Of a stretch of DNA of 64,000 nucleotides, positions 45,526 to 54,423 are shown piece after piece. Made by a program: the position numbers and the translations under genes. The notes beneath the pieces were generated by a model, which searched no databases, was not told the DNA's origin, and saw nothing but the letters and a program-made list of their open reading frames with translations. Source of the DNA: JAWLHU01 sp049324875 (GTDB lineage Bacteria; Bacillota; Sulfobacillia; Symbiobacteriales; Symbiobacteriaceae); contig JBMONC010000061.1 in assembly GCA_049324875.1 (NCBI GenBank), forward strand, positions 13,108 to 77,107, in the 5' to 3' direction. Numbering within the stretch: the stretch's first letter is position 1; the number at the start of each line of letters is the position of its first letter.

Positions 45526-45595
45526 CATTCTTGTAGGGGTGCGCCCATCCGGATGACGGGTGGGCTTCTCTGATTCTGGCAAGGGAGTGCTGGCT

Positions 45596-45928
45596 GTGAT
45601 CGTTGATCGCAAAGCGGTTCGCCGGCTGTCGCCACAGATGGAGTCCCGGATGGCCCAAATCAACCCGACAGCCGAGCTGGCCATTCTCCTGGCCGACGGC
45701 GACCTGACACGGGATCACGACCGTCCGGTCAATCGGCAACTCATAAAGCCCATGTCGGTCGAACGGCTGATTGCCGCTGGTGGGAAGTTGTCCGAAGAGG
45801 AGCAAGCCCGGGTCCGCTACCACCAGCTCGGGGATCTCGTTGCGGTGGCCAAGGAGCTGGGCCGTTCGGAGGAGTGGGTCCACCAGGCCTGCGCCTGGGA
45901 CATCGAGCAGCGCCGGTCTGCATCGTAA
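45596..45928 (+). CDS. Small prophage protein upstream of the late operon
   Basis: The 110-aa product starts at GTG 45596 with AAGGGAG 8 bases before. It is largely helical and charged. The C-terminal SEEEQARVRYHQLGDLVAVAKELGRSEEWVHQACAWD has the look of a helix-turn-helix, so a late transcription regulator is a reasonable guess. I do not recognise a family. Its own promoter lies upstream and a terminator follows, which makes it a separate unit. Confidence 0.6.
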   Translation: MIVDRKAVRRLSPQMESRMAQINPTAELAILLADGDLTRDHDRPVNRQLIKPMSVERLIAAGGKLSEEEQARVRYHQLGDLVAVAKELGRSEEWVHQACAWDIEQRRSAS

Positions 45929-45937
45929 CCGCACAGC

Positions 45938-45970
45938 ACCGCTCACCAACAGGGTGGGCGGTTTCTTTGT
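45938..45970 (+). terminator. Terminator after the first prophage gene
   Basis: ACCGCTCACC pairs with GGTGGGCGGT (one T-G pair) across a 5-base loop and is followed by TTCTTTG. It lies 10 bases after the stop. Confidence 0.8.
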
Positions 45971-46048
45971 GCCCTTTTCGCCAGCATGGGAAGACCACCC
46001 GGTGGAGGGCAGTGGGTAGCGACACCGTTTTGGGCGAGAGGTGACGCC

Positions 46049-46414
46049 ATGGCCAGGGAGTTTGCCCGGGCGTTCTACAACAGCACCGCCTGGCGCAAGT
46101 GCAGGGACGCGTTCTTCAAGGCCCAGTTCGGGCTGTGCGAACGCTGCGGAGCTCCGGGCCTGATCGTCCACCACCGGATCGTTCTCACGCCGGAGAACAT
46201 CCACGACCCGGCCGTCACGCTCAACTGGGAGAATCTTGAACTGCTGTGCCTGGACTGCCACAACCGGGCCCACGGCGGGCCCAGCACGGCCGAAGGGGTC
46301 GCATTCGACGACGAGGGGAACCTGGTGCCCACCCCCCCCTCCCTCGAACGGTCTCGGCCGCGGCGGGTGACCGGCGGCGGACCTCCAAAAACCCCGGAAG
46401 GGGTCCGCACATGA
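46049..46414 (+). CDS. HNH endonuclease (terminase-associated)
   Basis: The 121-aa nuclease has the zinc ribbon CERCG near residue 31, the HNH core LIVHHRIVLTPENIHDPAVTL near 40-60 and the closing CLDCHNRAHGG near 70. HNH proteins directly upstream of terminase genes are needed for DNA packaging cuts in cos-type phages such as HK97. ATG 46049 has a GAGAGG site. It supports a cohesive-end packaging mechanism. Confidence 0.88.
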   Translation: MAREFARAFYNSTAWRKCRDAFFKAQFGLCERCGAPGLIVHHRIVLTPENIHDPAVTLNWENLELLCLDCHNRAHGGPSTAEGVAFDDEGNLVPTPPSLERSRPRRVTGGGPPKTPEGVRT

Positions 46415-46441
46415 GGGGGGGTACAAGGGAGGGGGGTACTT

Positions 46442-46810
46442 GTGAGACTTTTCACCGAGGAAGAGAAGCGTAAGCGGGTTAAGCGCGAGATCGGCCGGCT
46501 TCGCAAGCTATTCAGGGAGATGCCGAAGGAACGGCAGTCCGCCGCCGAAGGTCTGATCCAGGAAGCGGCCTTCATGCGGGTCACCCTGGAGGAGGCCCGG
46601 CACATCATCGACCGAGACGGTGTGCTGGAGACCTTCGAGCAGGGGGAGCAGCGGTTCCTCCGTGAGCACCCCGCCACCAAGGTCTACAACGCCATGATTC
46701 AGCGGTACTCCACCGTCTGCAAACAGATGGTGGACCTGCTGCCGGATGGTGACCCCAAGGACAAGAGCAGCGATGCCCTGATGGAGTTCCTGAAGAAGTC
46801 GAGGCGGTAG
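46442..46810 (+). CDS. Phage terminase small subunit (P27-type)
   Basis: The 122-aa helical protein lies between HNH nuclease and large terminase, as in P27-family phages. It has EAAFMRVTLEEARHIID and EHPATKVYNAMIQRYSTVCKQMVDLL, the usual C-terminal oligomerisation helices of this family. It recognises the packaging site and recruits the large subunit. GTG is the start with AGGGGGG 5 bases before. Family call rests on pattern and position. Confidence 0.8.
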   Translation: MRLFTEEEKRKRVKREIGRLRKLFREMPKERQSAAEGLIQEAAFMRVTLEEARHIIDRDGVLETFEQGEQRFLREHPATKVYNAMIQRYSTVCKQMVDLLPDGDPKDKSSDALMEFLKKSRR

Positions 46811-46812
46811 CC

Positions 46813-48486
46813 GTGGGGCAGCCCAACTACATCCGAGAGTACTGGGCCAAGATCCAGTCCGGTGAGATCGCCGCCTGCAAGCGCCTCCGCCAGCAGTACC
46901 AGAAGCTGATCGACGAGCTTGACCATCCCCGGGACCCGTGGGTGTTCGACCTGGATCGAGCGAATCAGCCGATCGAGTTCATCGAGAACTTCTGCCGGCA
47001 CTCCAAGGGCCGGTGGCTCGGTCAGCCAGTCCAGTTGGAGCTCTTCCAGAAAGCAAAGCTCCAGGCCATCTATGGTTTCGTCCACAAGGAGACCGGCGAA
47101 CGCCGCTGCCGAGAGGTCCTGACGATCGAGGGACGTAAGAATGGCAAGTCGACGGAGATGGCTGGGCTGGGGCTATACATGTTCGTGGGCGACGGCGAAG
47201 GCGGGCCCGAGGTGTACACAGTGGCGACCAAGAAAGACCAGGCCCGGATCGTGTTCACCGAAGCGGTCAACATGGTCAGCCAGTCGCCCCCGCTGCGCAA
47301 GCACATCAAGAAGCGCAAGACCGACCTCTACTTTCCCCTAACCTTCGGCAAGTTTGAGCCCCTGGCGTCGGAGAGCAACAGCCTGGACGGCCTGAACGCT
47401 CACTGCGTAACCATCGACGAGCTCCACGCCATCCGGGACCGCAACCTCTACGACGTGATGAAACAGTCGATGTCGGCCCGCACTCAGCCGCTCCTGGCCA
47501 TGATCACCACGGCCGGATTCGTGCGGGAGTGCATCTACGACGATATGTACGACTACGCCTGCAAGGTCCTGGACGGCGTGGTCGAGGACGAGCGGTTCCT
47601 GGCGTTCATCTACGAGCTGGACGACCGGAGTGAGTGGACCGACTATCGCTGTTGGGAGAAGGCGAACCCGGGGCTGGGCACCATCAAGTCCTACGATGAG
47701 CTTGCCGCTAACGTGGAGAGGGCCAAGAACGATCCGTCGTTCCTGCCGACTGTCCTGACCAAGGATTTCAACATCCGGGAGACCCGGGCCGGCACGTGGC
47801 TGACCTTCGAGCAGGCGGAAAACAAGGCCACCTTCGCCCTGGAGGATCTCCGGGACTCCTACGCCATCAGCGGGGTGGACCTGAGCGCCACCACCGACCT
47901 GACAGCCGCCTGGGTGCTGGTCATGAAGCCCGGCGCCCCGACCATCTATGCGTTCGGGCAGGGGTTCATGCCGGGCGAAAACATTGAGCAGCGGTCCATC
48001 GAGGATAAAATCCCCTATGACAAGTGGGCCCAGCGGGGGTTGATTACCCTCTGCCCGGGCAATCGGGTGGATCACCGCTACGTCACCGACTGGTTCGCCC
48101 GGCTGCGGGAGGACCTCGATATCTCCTGCTACTGGGTAGGGTACGACAGCTGGAACTCGCCGGCCTGGGTGGAGGACATGGAGACTCGCCTGGGGTACGT
48201 CAAGGGCGAAAACCTGATTCCGGTGATCATGGGAGCCAGGACCCTCTCAGCCCCGATGAAGGAGCTGAAGGCGGACCTGATGAGCAAGCGGATCAACTAC
48301 AACCACAACCCGCTGCTGCTGTGGGCCCTCACCAACATGGCCGTCGAGGTCGACAAGAACGAGAACATCCGCCCCATCAAGGGGCAGAACAAGCGCCAGC
48401 GCATCGACCCTGCGGTGGCGCTCATCATTGCCTACACCGTCCTCCAGAACCACCTGGAGGACTATAAGGCGCTGATAGGGTGGTGA
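46813..48486 (+). CDS. Phage terminase large subunit
   Basis: The 557-aa motor-nuclease packages DNA into proheads. The ATPase P-loop GRKNGKST lies at residues 107-114, Walker B CVTIDELHAIRD near 199 and the C-terminal nuclease begins with SGVDLSATTDLTAAWVL near 354. This is the YmfN/HK97-gp2 class. GTG starts 2 bases after the small subunit gene. The gene is intact. Confidence 0.94.
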   Translation: MGQPNYIREYWAKIQSGEIAACKRLRQQYQKLIDELDHPRDPWVFDLDRANQPIEFIENFCRHSKGRWLGQPVQLELFQKAKLQAIYGFVHKETGERRCREVLTIEGRKNGKSTEMAGLGLYMFVGDGEGGPEVYTVATKKDQARIVFTEAVNMVSQSPPLRKHIKKRKTDLYFPLTFGKFEPLASESNSLDGLNAHCVTIDELHAIRDRNLYDVMKQSMSARTQPLLAMITTAGFVRECIYDDMYDYACKVLDGVVEDERFLAFIYELDDRSEWTDYRCWEKANPGLGTIKSYDELAANVERAKNDPSFLPTVLTKDFNIRETRAGTWLTFEQAENKATFALEDLRDSYAISGVDLSATTDLTAAWVLVMKPGAPTIYAFGQGFMPGENIEQRSIEDKIPYDKWAQRGLITLCPGNRVDHRYVTDWFARLREDLDISCYWVGYDSWNSPAWVEDMETRLGYVKGENLIPVIMGARTLSAPMKELKADLMSKRINYNHNPLLLWALTNMAVEVDKNENIRPIKGQNKRQRIDPAVALIIAYTVLQNHLEDYKALIGW

Positions 48487-48490
48487 TTCG

Positions 48491-49732
48491 GTGGAGCGAC
48501 GGAGCCTGTTCCAGACCATCTTCGGGGCGCTGCGGCCGAGCAGTCTACTCACCCAGCTGCGAGTGCTCTCCGGCTACACCCCCGTTTTTACCCCCTGGCA
48601 GGGGAAGCCCTACGAAGCCGATGTAGTCAGGGCGGCGGTGGACGCCATCGCCCGGAATGCGGCCAAGCTGAAGGCGAAGCACGTCAGGCGGCTGAATGGG
48701 CGGATCATCCCTGTAGGCGGCCAGATCGAACGGCGGCTCACCGTGCGTCCGAATCAGAACATGAACGCCTACGATTTCCTCTACCGGCTCATCACCACCC
48801 TGATGATCGACAACAACGCCTTCGCCTACCCGGTCTGGGATGGTCCGAACCTGGTGGCCATCTGGCCGGTCAACTGCGTCATGGCGGAGTTTCTGGAGGA
48901 TGCCCGCAGGGTCATCTACGTCAAGTTCTACTTCGCTGACGGCGGCAGTGTGGTGCTCCCGTACTCCGAGGTCATTCACCTGCGGCGGCACTACTACAGC
49001 AGCGACCTGCTGGGTGAGCAGAACCAACCGGTCAACGCGACCCTCTCAGCCATCCACACCACCAACGAGGGCTTGGCCCAGGCGGTCAAGGTCTCGGCCC
49101 ACCTCCGCGGCATTCTGAAGTTTCAGGGGATGTTGAAGGACGAGGATATCAAGAAGAACCGGGAACGGTTCGTCAACGAGTACATGACCGTCCAGAACAG
49201 CGGCGGCGTGGCGGCGCTGGACTCCAAAGCCGAGTACCAGGAGCTGAAGAGCCAGCCCCTCATGGTCAACGCGGCCCAGATGAAGGAGCTGCGTAACGCG
49301 GTTTTCCGCTACTTCGGCGTGTCGGAACCGATCGTCATGGGCGACTACACCGAGGAGCAGTGGAATGCGTTCTACGAGTCCACCATCGAGCCGCTGGCGC
49401 TCCAGCTCTCCCTCGAGTTCACCAGCAAGCTGTTCACGGAACGGGAGCAGGGCCATGGCAACGAGATCGTGTTCGAGGCCAACCGGCTGCAATATGCCAG
49501 CGTGACAACCAAACTCGATCTGCGGGAGATGGTGGACCGGGGGGCCCTCACGCCGAACGAGTGGCGCGAGGCATTCAACCTGGCCCCGGTGGAGGGTGGC
49601 GACAAGCCGATCCGCCGGCTGGATACCCGACCGACAGACGAAGAGGAAGGGGGCGACAAGTATGGCGATGCTGGAGACGGCCAAGCGGGAGATCCGCCTG
49701 GCGGAGATTCGGGCGCTGGATCCGGCGAGTGA
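48491..49732 (+). CDS. Phage portal protein (HK97 family)
   Basis: The 413-aa portal forms the dodecameric ring for DNA entry. Family features include AAVDAIARNAAKLKAKHVRR at about 47-66, AYDFLYRLITTLMIDNNAFAYP near 94 and the stem/wing region FRYFGVSEPIVMGDYTEEQW near 273. The C-terminal ~30 residues are disordered and overlap the start of the next gene by 71 bases. GTG start. Confidence 0.92.
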   Translation: MERRSLFQTIFGALRPSSLLTQLRVLSGYTPVFTPWQGKPYEADVVRAAVDAIARNAAKLKAKHVRRLNGRIIPVGGQIERRLTVRPNQNMNAYDFLYRLITTLMIDNNAFAYPVWDGPNLVAIWPVNCVMAEFLEDARRVIYVKFYFADGGSVVLPYSEVIHLRRHYYSSDLLGEQNQPVNATLSAIHTTNEGLAQAVKVSAHLRGILKFQGMLKDEDIKKNRERFVNEYMTVQNSGGVAALDSKAEYQELKSQPLMVNAAQMKELRNAVFRYFGVSEPIVMGDYTEEQWNAFYESTIEPLALQLSLEFTSKLFTEREQGHGNEIVFEANRLQYASVTTKLDLREMVDRGALTPNEWREAFNLAPVEGGDKPIRRLDTRPTDEEEGGDKYGDAGDGQAGDPPGGDSGAGSGE

Positions 49733-50264
49733 CCAGCAGGAGATGATCGTGGAGGGCCGGGCCATCGTCTATGATAGCCCGACCGTCATGTACGAGATCG
49801 ATGGGGTCAAGTACTACGAGGTCATCGCCCGAGGAGCCCTTGACGGAGCCGACCTGCGGGATGTGCCCTTCAAGTACAACCACAGCGACAACGTGATGGT
49901 GATGGCCCGGACCCGGAACCGGACCCTGGAGCTGATCCCGGACGAGCAGGGACTCCTGATCCGGGCGAAGCTGGCCAACACCACGGCTGGACGGGATCTC
50001 TACGAGCTAATCAGGCGGGGCGACATCGACAAGATGTCCTTCGCCTTTACTGTTGCCGAACACAGCTACAACCGGGACACCCGGACCCGCACCATCACCA
50101 AGTTCAAGAGGATCTGGGATGTGTCGGCGGTGGACATCCCGGCCTACCCGGATACCTCTATCACCGCACGGGACTTCTACAGGGCGCAGGCGGAGGCCGA
50201 GCGCCAGGCGGCGGAGGCCGCCCAGGAGCTCCGCAAGCGGTTACTGCTCAAAACGTACCTGTAA
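49662..50264 (+). CDS. Prohead protease (HK97 family)
   Basis: The 200-aa serine protease matures the capsid. The active histidine lies in FKYNHSDNVMVMARTRN near residue 69 and the serine in GDIDKMSFAFTV near 129. The N-terminal MLETAKREIRLAEIRALD is the usual start of the family. ATG 49662 lies in the portal 3' end, a coupled overlap. It probably also trims the delta domain of the capsid protein encoded next. Confidence 0.92.
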   Translation: MAMLETAKREIRLAEIRALDPASDQQEMIVEGRAIVYDSPTVMYEIDGVKYYEVIARGALDGADLRDVPFKYNHSDNVMVMARTRNRTLELIPDEQGLLIRAKLANTTAGRDLYELIRRGDIDKMSFAFTVAEHSYNRDTRTRTITKFKRIWDVSAVDIPAYPDTSITARDFYRAQAEAERQAAEAAQELRKRLLLKTYL

Positions 50265-50278
50265 GGAGGAGAATCGCC

Positions 50279-51472
50279 ATGATGAAGCGACTGGCTGAGA
50301 TCGAGGCCCGGAAGCTGGAGATCCGCAAGCTCCTGGAGGGCGAGAGCGAGGTCGACCTGACGAAGATCGAGGAGGAGCTACGGGCGCTGGAGGAGGAGGC
50401 AAAGGAGCTCCGCCGGCGCCAGGAGATGGCCCAGAACATCCACGACGGGACCTCCCAGGCCCGTACCGTCGCCGCCACCCCGGTGGAGACGCCCGAGCAG
50501 CGGGTGGTGGACAAGTTCGACACCACCGAGTACCGCAAGGCGTTCATGGACTACGTCACCCGGGGGGTCAAGGGCGACCACCTGGAGTTCCGGGCGGATG
50601 CGACGACCGGGACCGGTGACATCGGTGCCATCATTCCGACCACGATCCTCAACAGGATCGTGGAGAAGATGGAGGACGTGGGGCGGATCTGGAGCCGGGT
50701 CACCAAGACGGGCGTCCAGGCCGGCGTGCAGATCCCCATCAGCACCGCCAAGCCCACCGCCACCTGGGTGGCCGCCGGGACCATGTCGGACAAGCAGAAG
50801 AAGACCGTCTCCGGCTACATCAGCTTCAGCTACTACAAGCTGCAGTGCCGTGTGGCGGTGGAACTGGTGGCTGGCACGGTGGCCCTGCCCCTGTTTGAGG
50901 CGACGATCGCCAACAACATCGCCGAGGCGATGGTCAAGGCGATCGAGGAAGCCATTATCTCCGGGTCCGGCGCCGGCCAGCCGCTGGGCATCGTCAACCA
51001 CACCAACATCCCGGCCGCCCAGGTTGTGGAGGTGGCCGCCGCCGACTTCAGCAAGTGGAAGACCTGGACCGGGCTACTGGGTAAGGTTCCCCGGGCCTAC
51101 CGCAGCGGTGTGGCGCTCATCATGAACGACGCCGACTGGAACACCCACATCGTGGGCATGGTGGACGCCAACGGCCAGCCGGTGGCCCGGGTCACCTTCG
51201 GCCTGGACGGCACGATGCAGGAGCGGTTCCTGGGCCGCGAGGTGATTCCGGTCGAGGAGCTGCTGCCGTCCATCGACACCGCCGTCGCCGGCGATGTGGT
51301 GGCCATCCTGGTGCGCCTGGAGGACTACATGGTCAACAGCAACATGGCGATCACCTACCGCCGCTACTTCGACGAGAACACCGACGAGTGGGTCAGCAAG
51401 GCGACGATGATCGCTGACGGCAAGCTGGCCGACCCCAACGGCGTGGTCCTGATCAAGCTGAAGGCGGCGTAG
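50279..51472 (+). CDS. Major capsid protein (HK97 gp5 type)
   Basis: The 397-aa capsid protein has an N-terminal coiled-coil scaffold (delta) domain at about 1-90, rich in Glu, Lys and Arg, which the protease would remove. The HK97-fold core starts near 100 with TGDIGAIIPTTILNRIVEKMEDV and includes AIEEAIISGSGAGQPLGIV near 220 and FLGREVIPVEELLP near 318. It follows an excellent AAGGAGG site. Confidence 0.93.
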   Translation: MMKRLAEIEARKLEIRKLLEGESEVDLTKIEEELRALEEEAKELRRRQEMAQNIHDGTSQARTVAATPVETPEQRVVDKFDTTEYRKAFMDYVTRGVKGDHLEFRADATTGTGDIGAIIPTTILNRIVEKMEDVGRIWSRVTKTGVQAGVQIPISTAKPTATWVAAGTMSDKQKKTVSGYISFSYYKLQCRVAVELVAGTVALPLFEATIANNIAEAMVKAIEEAIISGSGAGQPLGIVNHTNIPAAQVVEVAAADFSKWKTWTGLLGKVPRAYRSGVALIMNDADWNTHIVGMVDANGQPVARVTFGLDGTMQERFLGREVIPVEELLPSIDTAVAGDVVAILVRLEDYMVNSNMAITYRRYFDENTDEWVSKATMIADGKLADPNGVVLIKLKAA

Positions 51473-51532
51473 CCGCATGACCTGACCGAGGCGGGGGGCA
51501 TCCCCCGCCTCTAGTTCGAGAGGAGGCTGCAA

Positions 51533-52114
51533 ATGTACCCCCACAATCACAAGATGGGCCAGACGGTACAGACGGACGTCGGCGGCGTGGTGTGTGACCG
51601 TGGATTCATCGCCCACTACCAGGTCACGGCTGCCGCGGCTGACCCGGATGGCGTTCTGGCGGCCACGGCCCTAACCGCCCAGACCGCCGAGGTGAGCACC
51701 GGCATCACCAGCCCGGACGTGCCCCGCAATCTGACCGTCGTTGGCAACGCCGCCGGGATCGCGGGCAACGTGGTTATCACCGGCACCAACTTCGCTGGTG
51801 AGGAGATCACCGAGACGTTCGCCCTCAACGGCGATACCCCGGTGGTGGGCACGAAGGCCTTCAAGAAGGTCACCCGAATCAGCCTCCCTGCCGAAACCCA
51901 TGCGGGTACTGACACCGTGAGCGTCGGTTGGGGTGACAAGCTGGGCCTGCCCTACAAGCTGCCCCACAACACGGTTCTGGCTTCTTGCCTGGGCAACGGC
52001 CGGCAGGCCAATCCGCCCACGGTGACCACCAACCCCGCGGCGCTGGAGTCCAACACGGTGGAGCTCGACAGCCCCCTGGACGGCCAGGTTGTCGACATCT
52101 ACCTGATCGTCTAG
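51533..52114 (+). CDS. Putative head decoration or minor head protein
   Basis: The 193-aa product is beta-rich with many Thr, Val and Gly, and lies just after the capsid gene, the normal place of a decoration protein. VVGNAAGIAGNVVITGTNFAGEEITETFALNG resembles an Ig-like or jelly-roll repeat. I do not recognise a family. AGGAGG lies before ATG 51533. Confidence 0.65.
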   Translation: MYPHNHKMGQTVQTDVGGVVCDRGFIAHYQVTAAAADPDGVLAATALTAQTAEVSTGITSPDVPRNLTVVGNAAGIAGNVVITGTNFAGEEITETFALNGDTPVVGTKAFKKVTRISLPAETHAGTDTVSVGWGDKLGLPYKLPHNTVLASCLGNGRQANPPTVTTNPAALESNTVELDSPLDGQVVDIYLIV

Positions 52115-52128
52115 CGAGGTGAGGTAGG

Positions 52129-52413
52129 ATGCTGGATGAGGTCAGAACGGCCCTCCGGGTGGACGGTACCGATCACGACGCAGAGATTCAGGGGCTGATC
52201 GACGCGGCGGTTGCCGACCTGACCCTCTCCGGCGTCGACCCGGCCAAGGCCCAGGCGATGACGGACCCTTTGATTAAGCGGGCGATCATCACCTACTGCC
52301 GGGCCCATTTTGACTACGCCGACCCCAGTGCAGACCGGCTCCTCCATTCCTATGGGATGCTCAAAGCGCACCTGACCATGGCTGAGAGCTACCGGGTGGT
52401 GGTGGAATCATGA
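52129..52413 (+). CDS. Head-tail connector protein (HK97 gp6-like)
   Basis: The 94-aa helical protein fits the gp6-like adaptor that forms a ring under the portal. EIQGLIDAAVADLTLSGVD and KRAIITYCRAHFDYAD match the family pattern, and the gene lies between capsid and head-closure genes. It overlaps the next start by ATGA. Confidence 0.85.
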   Translation: MLDEVRTALRVDGTDHDAEIQGLIDAAVADLTLSGVDPAKAQAMTDPLIKRAIITYCRAHFDYADPSADRLLHSYGMLKAHLTMAESYRVVVES

Positions 52414-52733
52414 CCACCGCTGGCAAGCTCCGCCACCGGGTGACCCTCCAGGATAATCAGGCCCCCCGGGACTCCTACGGTGCCGAGGCGGACAACTGGG
52501 TCGACGTGGCCACCGTGTGGGCCAGCGTGGAGCCGCTGCGAGGCCGGGAGTTCTTCGCTGCCCAGCAGGTAAACTCCGAGGTCTCCGCCCGGGTCCGTAT
52601 CCGGTACCGCGCCGGGGTCAACTCGGCCATGCGGGTCCGATTCGGCGACCGGATCTTCGACATCATCTCGGTCATCGACCCCGAGGAGCGCCACCAGGAA
52701 CTCCAGCTGATGGTCCGGGAGGTGGTTAGGTGA
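52410..52733 (+). CDS. Phage head closure protein (head-tail joining)
   Basis: The 107-aa beta-barrel protein is of the SPP1 gp16/HK97 gp7-type stopper family. LRHRVTLQDNQAPRDSYGAE at residues 7-26, VWASVEPLRGREFFAAQQ and VRFGDRIFDIISVIDPEERH are diagnostic. It seals the portal after packaging. Its ATG overlaps the preceding stop. Confidence 0.9.
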   Translation: MTTAGKLRHRVTLQDNQAPRDSYGAEADNWVDVATVWASVEPLRGREFFAAQQVNSEVSARVRIRYRAGVNSAMRVRFGDRIFDIISVIDPEERHQELQLMVREVVR

Positions 52734-53185
52734 GGGTCAAGCTGCAAGTAAACGGCTTCGATGAGATCCGCAAGCGCCTGGAGCGATTGGCCGTGGAGAC
52801 CGTGCAGGACCACCTCCGGGAAGCCGGTCGGGCCGGCGCCGAGATCATCCGGCAGGATGCGTCCGGCCGGGTGAACCTCGGCCCCCACCGACAGCACCTT
52901 CGGGACTCCCTGGTGATTGAGGAGGTCCGGGAGCGTGACAGCCGGGTGGACTTTGGAATCGGGCCGGACCGGGATCACTGGTACGGCCGGCTGGTGGAGT
53001 TCGGTCATGCGATTGTCAGGGTGACCAACCGGGTCCGCAACGCCAAGGGCCGGACCGTCCGGCGAGTGGTTGAGGTCAGCGGACAGGTTCCGCCCCACCC
53101 CTTCCTCCGCCCCGCCCTGGATGAGAAGCGCAAGGAGGCCAACGCCCGGGTGGCCGAGATTCTGCGGAGGAGGCTGGGGCTGTGA
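52730..53185 (+). CDS. HK97 gp10-family tail component
   Basis: The 151-aa protein matches the HK97-gp10 head-tail/neck family: an N-terminal helix pair (FDEIRKRLERLAVETVQDHLREAGRAGAEII), a middle YGRLVEFGHAIVRV and the C-terminal PPHPFLRPALDEKRKEANAR. It starts with GTG overlapping the previous stop by 4 bases. Confidence 0.88.
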   Translation: MRVKLQVNGFDEIRKRLERLAVETVQDHLREAGRAGAEIIRQDASGRVNLGPHRQHLRDSLVIEEVRERDSRVDFGIGPDRDHWYGRLVEFGHAIVRVTNRVRNAKGRTVRRVVEVSGQVPPHPFLRPALDEKRKEANARVAEILRRRLGL

Positions 53186-53571
53186 ACCTGAAGCAGGCCG
53201 TCTTCGCACACCTGCAGGGTGTCGCGGGTGCCGGTGACCGCATCTATCCGATCCTGCTGCCCCAGAAGCCGACACTGCCGGCCGTCACCTACCAGGTGAT
53301 CTCCGATGTGCCGGAACGGGACCTGGCCGGAACGGCCCGGCGGCGGGCCAGGGTGCAGCTGTCCTGCTGGGGTGCAACGCTGGCAGCCGCAACGGACCTG
53401 GCGGCTGCGGTGGCAGCCCGATTCCAGGACCTCACCGGGCCGATGGGCACGGGCGGCCCAGAGGTACTGGACAGCACCACGACCATCCAGGCCGACGGAT
53501 TCGATGATCAGGTGGGCATCTACCTCGTGCCGGTAGATGCCCTCATTCTGTACCGAGGAGGGGACACCTAG
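53182..53571 (+). CDS. Tail completion/terminator protein (DUF3168)
   Basis: The 129-aa protein fits the DUF3168 tail-terminator family, the ring that caps the tail tube: NLKQAVFAHLQGVAGAGDRIYPILLPQKPTLPAVTYQV and a C-terminal strand VGIYLVPVDALILYRGG. Overlaps the previous gene by 4 bases. Confidence 0.87.
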   Translation: MNLKQAVFAHLQGVAGAGDRIYPILLPQKPTLPAVTYQVISDVPERDLAGTARRRARVQLSCWGATLAAATDLAAAVAARFQDLTGPMGTGGPEVLDSTTTIQADGFDDQVGIYLVPVDALILYRGGDT

Positions 53572-53991
53572 ATGGAGATGACCGGTCTGAAGACGAAGTT
53601 CCAGCGGGAGGGAGCCATGGCGGGCACCTATACGGATGTTGCCCAGGTTGCCAACATCACCCCGCCCCAGCCCGAGCGTGAGGTGGTCGATATCGAGGAC
53701 CTGGATCCGGCCGACGAGATCAAGCGGAAGCTGCCCAGTCTGATCGACGCCGGGGAGGTCTCCCTGACCCTCAACTTCGACCCGGCCGAGACCTCCCAGA
53801 CCACCCTGGAGGCCGACTTCTACGCGGGCGATGTTCATAACTACCGGATCCTGCTGCCCAACAACTACGCCTGGACGTTCCCTGCGTTCATCTCCGGGTG
53901 GGCCCCGAGCGAGATCACCGCCGGGGATGTGCTCCAGGTGGAGGTCACGTTCACCGTAACCGGGAAGCCGACCCTGGCCCCGGTCGTCTAA
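53572..53991 (+). CDS. Major tail (tube) protein
   Basis: The 139-aa protein lies where the tail tube is expected. The pattern TGLKTKFQREGAMAGTYTDVAQVANITPP, SGEVSLTLNFDP-like DAGEVSLTLNFDP and the closing FTVTGKPTLAPV is typical of the lambda-V/phi13-type tube proteins, whose last strands repeat a TxTGKP turn. An ATG directly follows the tail-terminator stop; the ribosome site lies inside that gene. Confidence 0.85.
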   Translation: MEMTGLKTKFQREGAMAGTYTDVAQVANITPPQPEREVVDIEDLDPADEIKRKLPSLIDAGEVSLTLNFDPAETSQTTLEADFYAGDVHNYRILLPNNYAWTFPAFISGWAPSEITAGDVLQVEVTFTVTGKPTLAPVV

Positions 53992-54012
53992 CCTGATCCA
54001 GGAGGGTAGATC

Positions 54013-54423
54013 ATGAGCAACTTCCTCTCCCGAGATGCGATCCTGAATGCTCCGGACCTTGCCACCGAAGAAGTCGAGGTGCCCGAGTGGGGCGGCAAGG
54101 TGCTGGTTCGGGGCCTCACCGGCAAGGACCGGGACGCCTATGAGGCCTCCTTGGTCGAGACTGTCACCGAAGGCGGCAAGGCCCGGGCCAAGATGAACAT
54201 GAACAACATCCGGGCCCGCCTGGTGGCTATGACCGTGGTGGACGAACGGGGGAAGCGCCTGTTCACCTCGGCTGACATCGAGGCCCTCGGGCAGAAGTCC
54301 GGGGCGGCCCTGGATCGGGTGTTCCGGGTGGCCCAGCGGTTGTCCGGCCTCAAGGATGGCGACCTGGAGGTCGCGGAAAAAAACTCCGAGCCCGGCCAGA
54401 GCGGCGATTCTACTTCCGCCTAG
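54013..54423 (+). CDS. Tail assembly chaperone, short form (gpG-like)
   Basis: The 136-aa protein binds the tape measure protein during tail assembly. MSNFLSRDAILNAPDLATEEVEVPEWGGKVLVRGLTGK is the common N-terminus of this family. Near its end at 54378-54384 lies the slippery heptamer A_AAA_AAC, in register for a -1 frameshift that makes the longer GT fusion (see next entry). AGGAGG lies before the ATG. Confidence 0.9.
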   Translation: MSNFLSRDAILNAPDLATEEVEVPEWGGKVLVRGLTGKDRDAYEASLVETVTEGGKARAKMNMNNIRARLVAMTVVDERGKRLFTSADIEALGQKSGAALDRVFRVAQRLSGLKDGDLEVAEKNSEPGQSGDSTSA

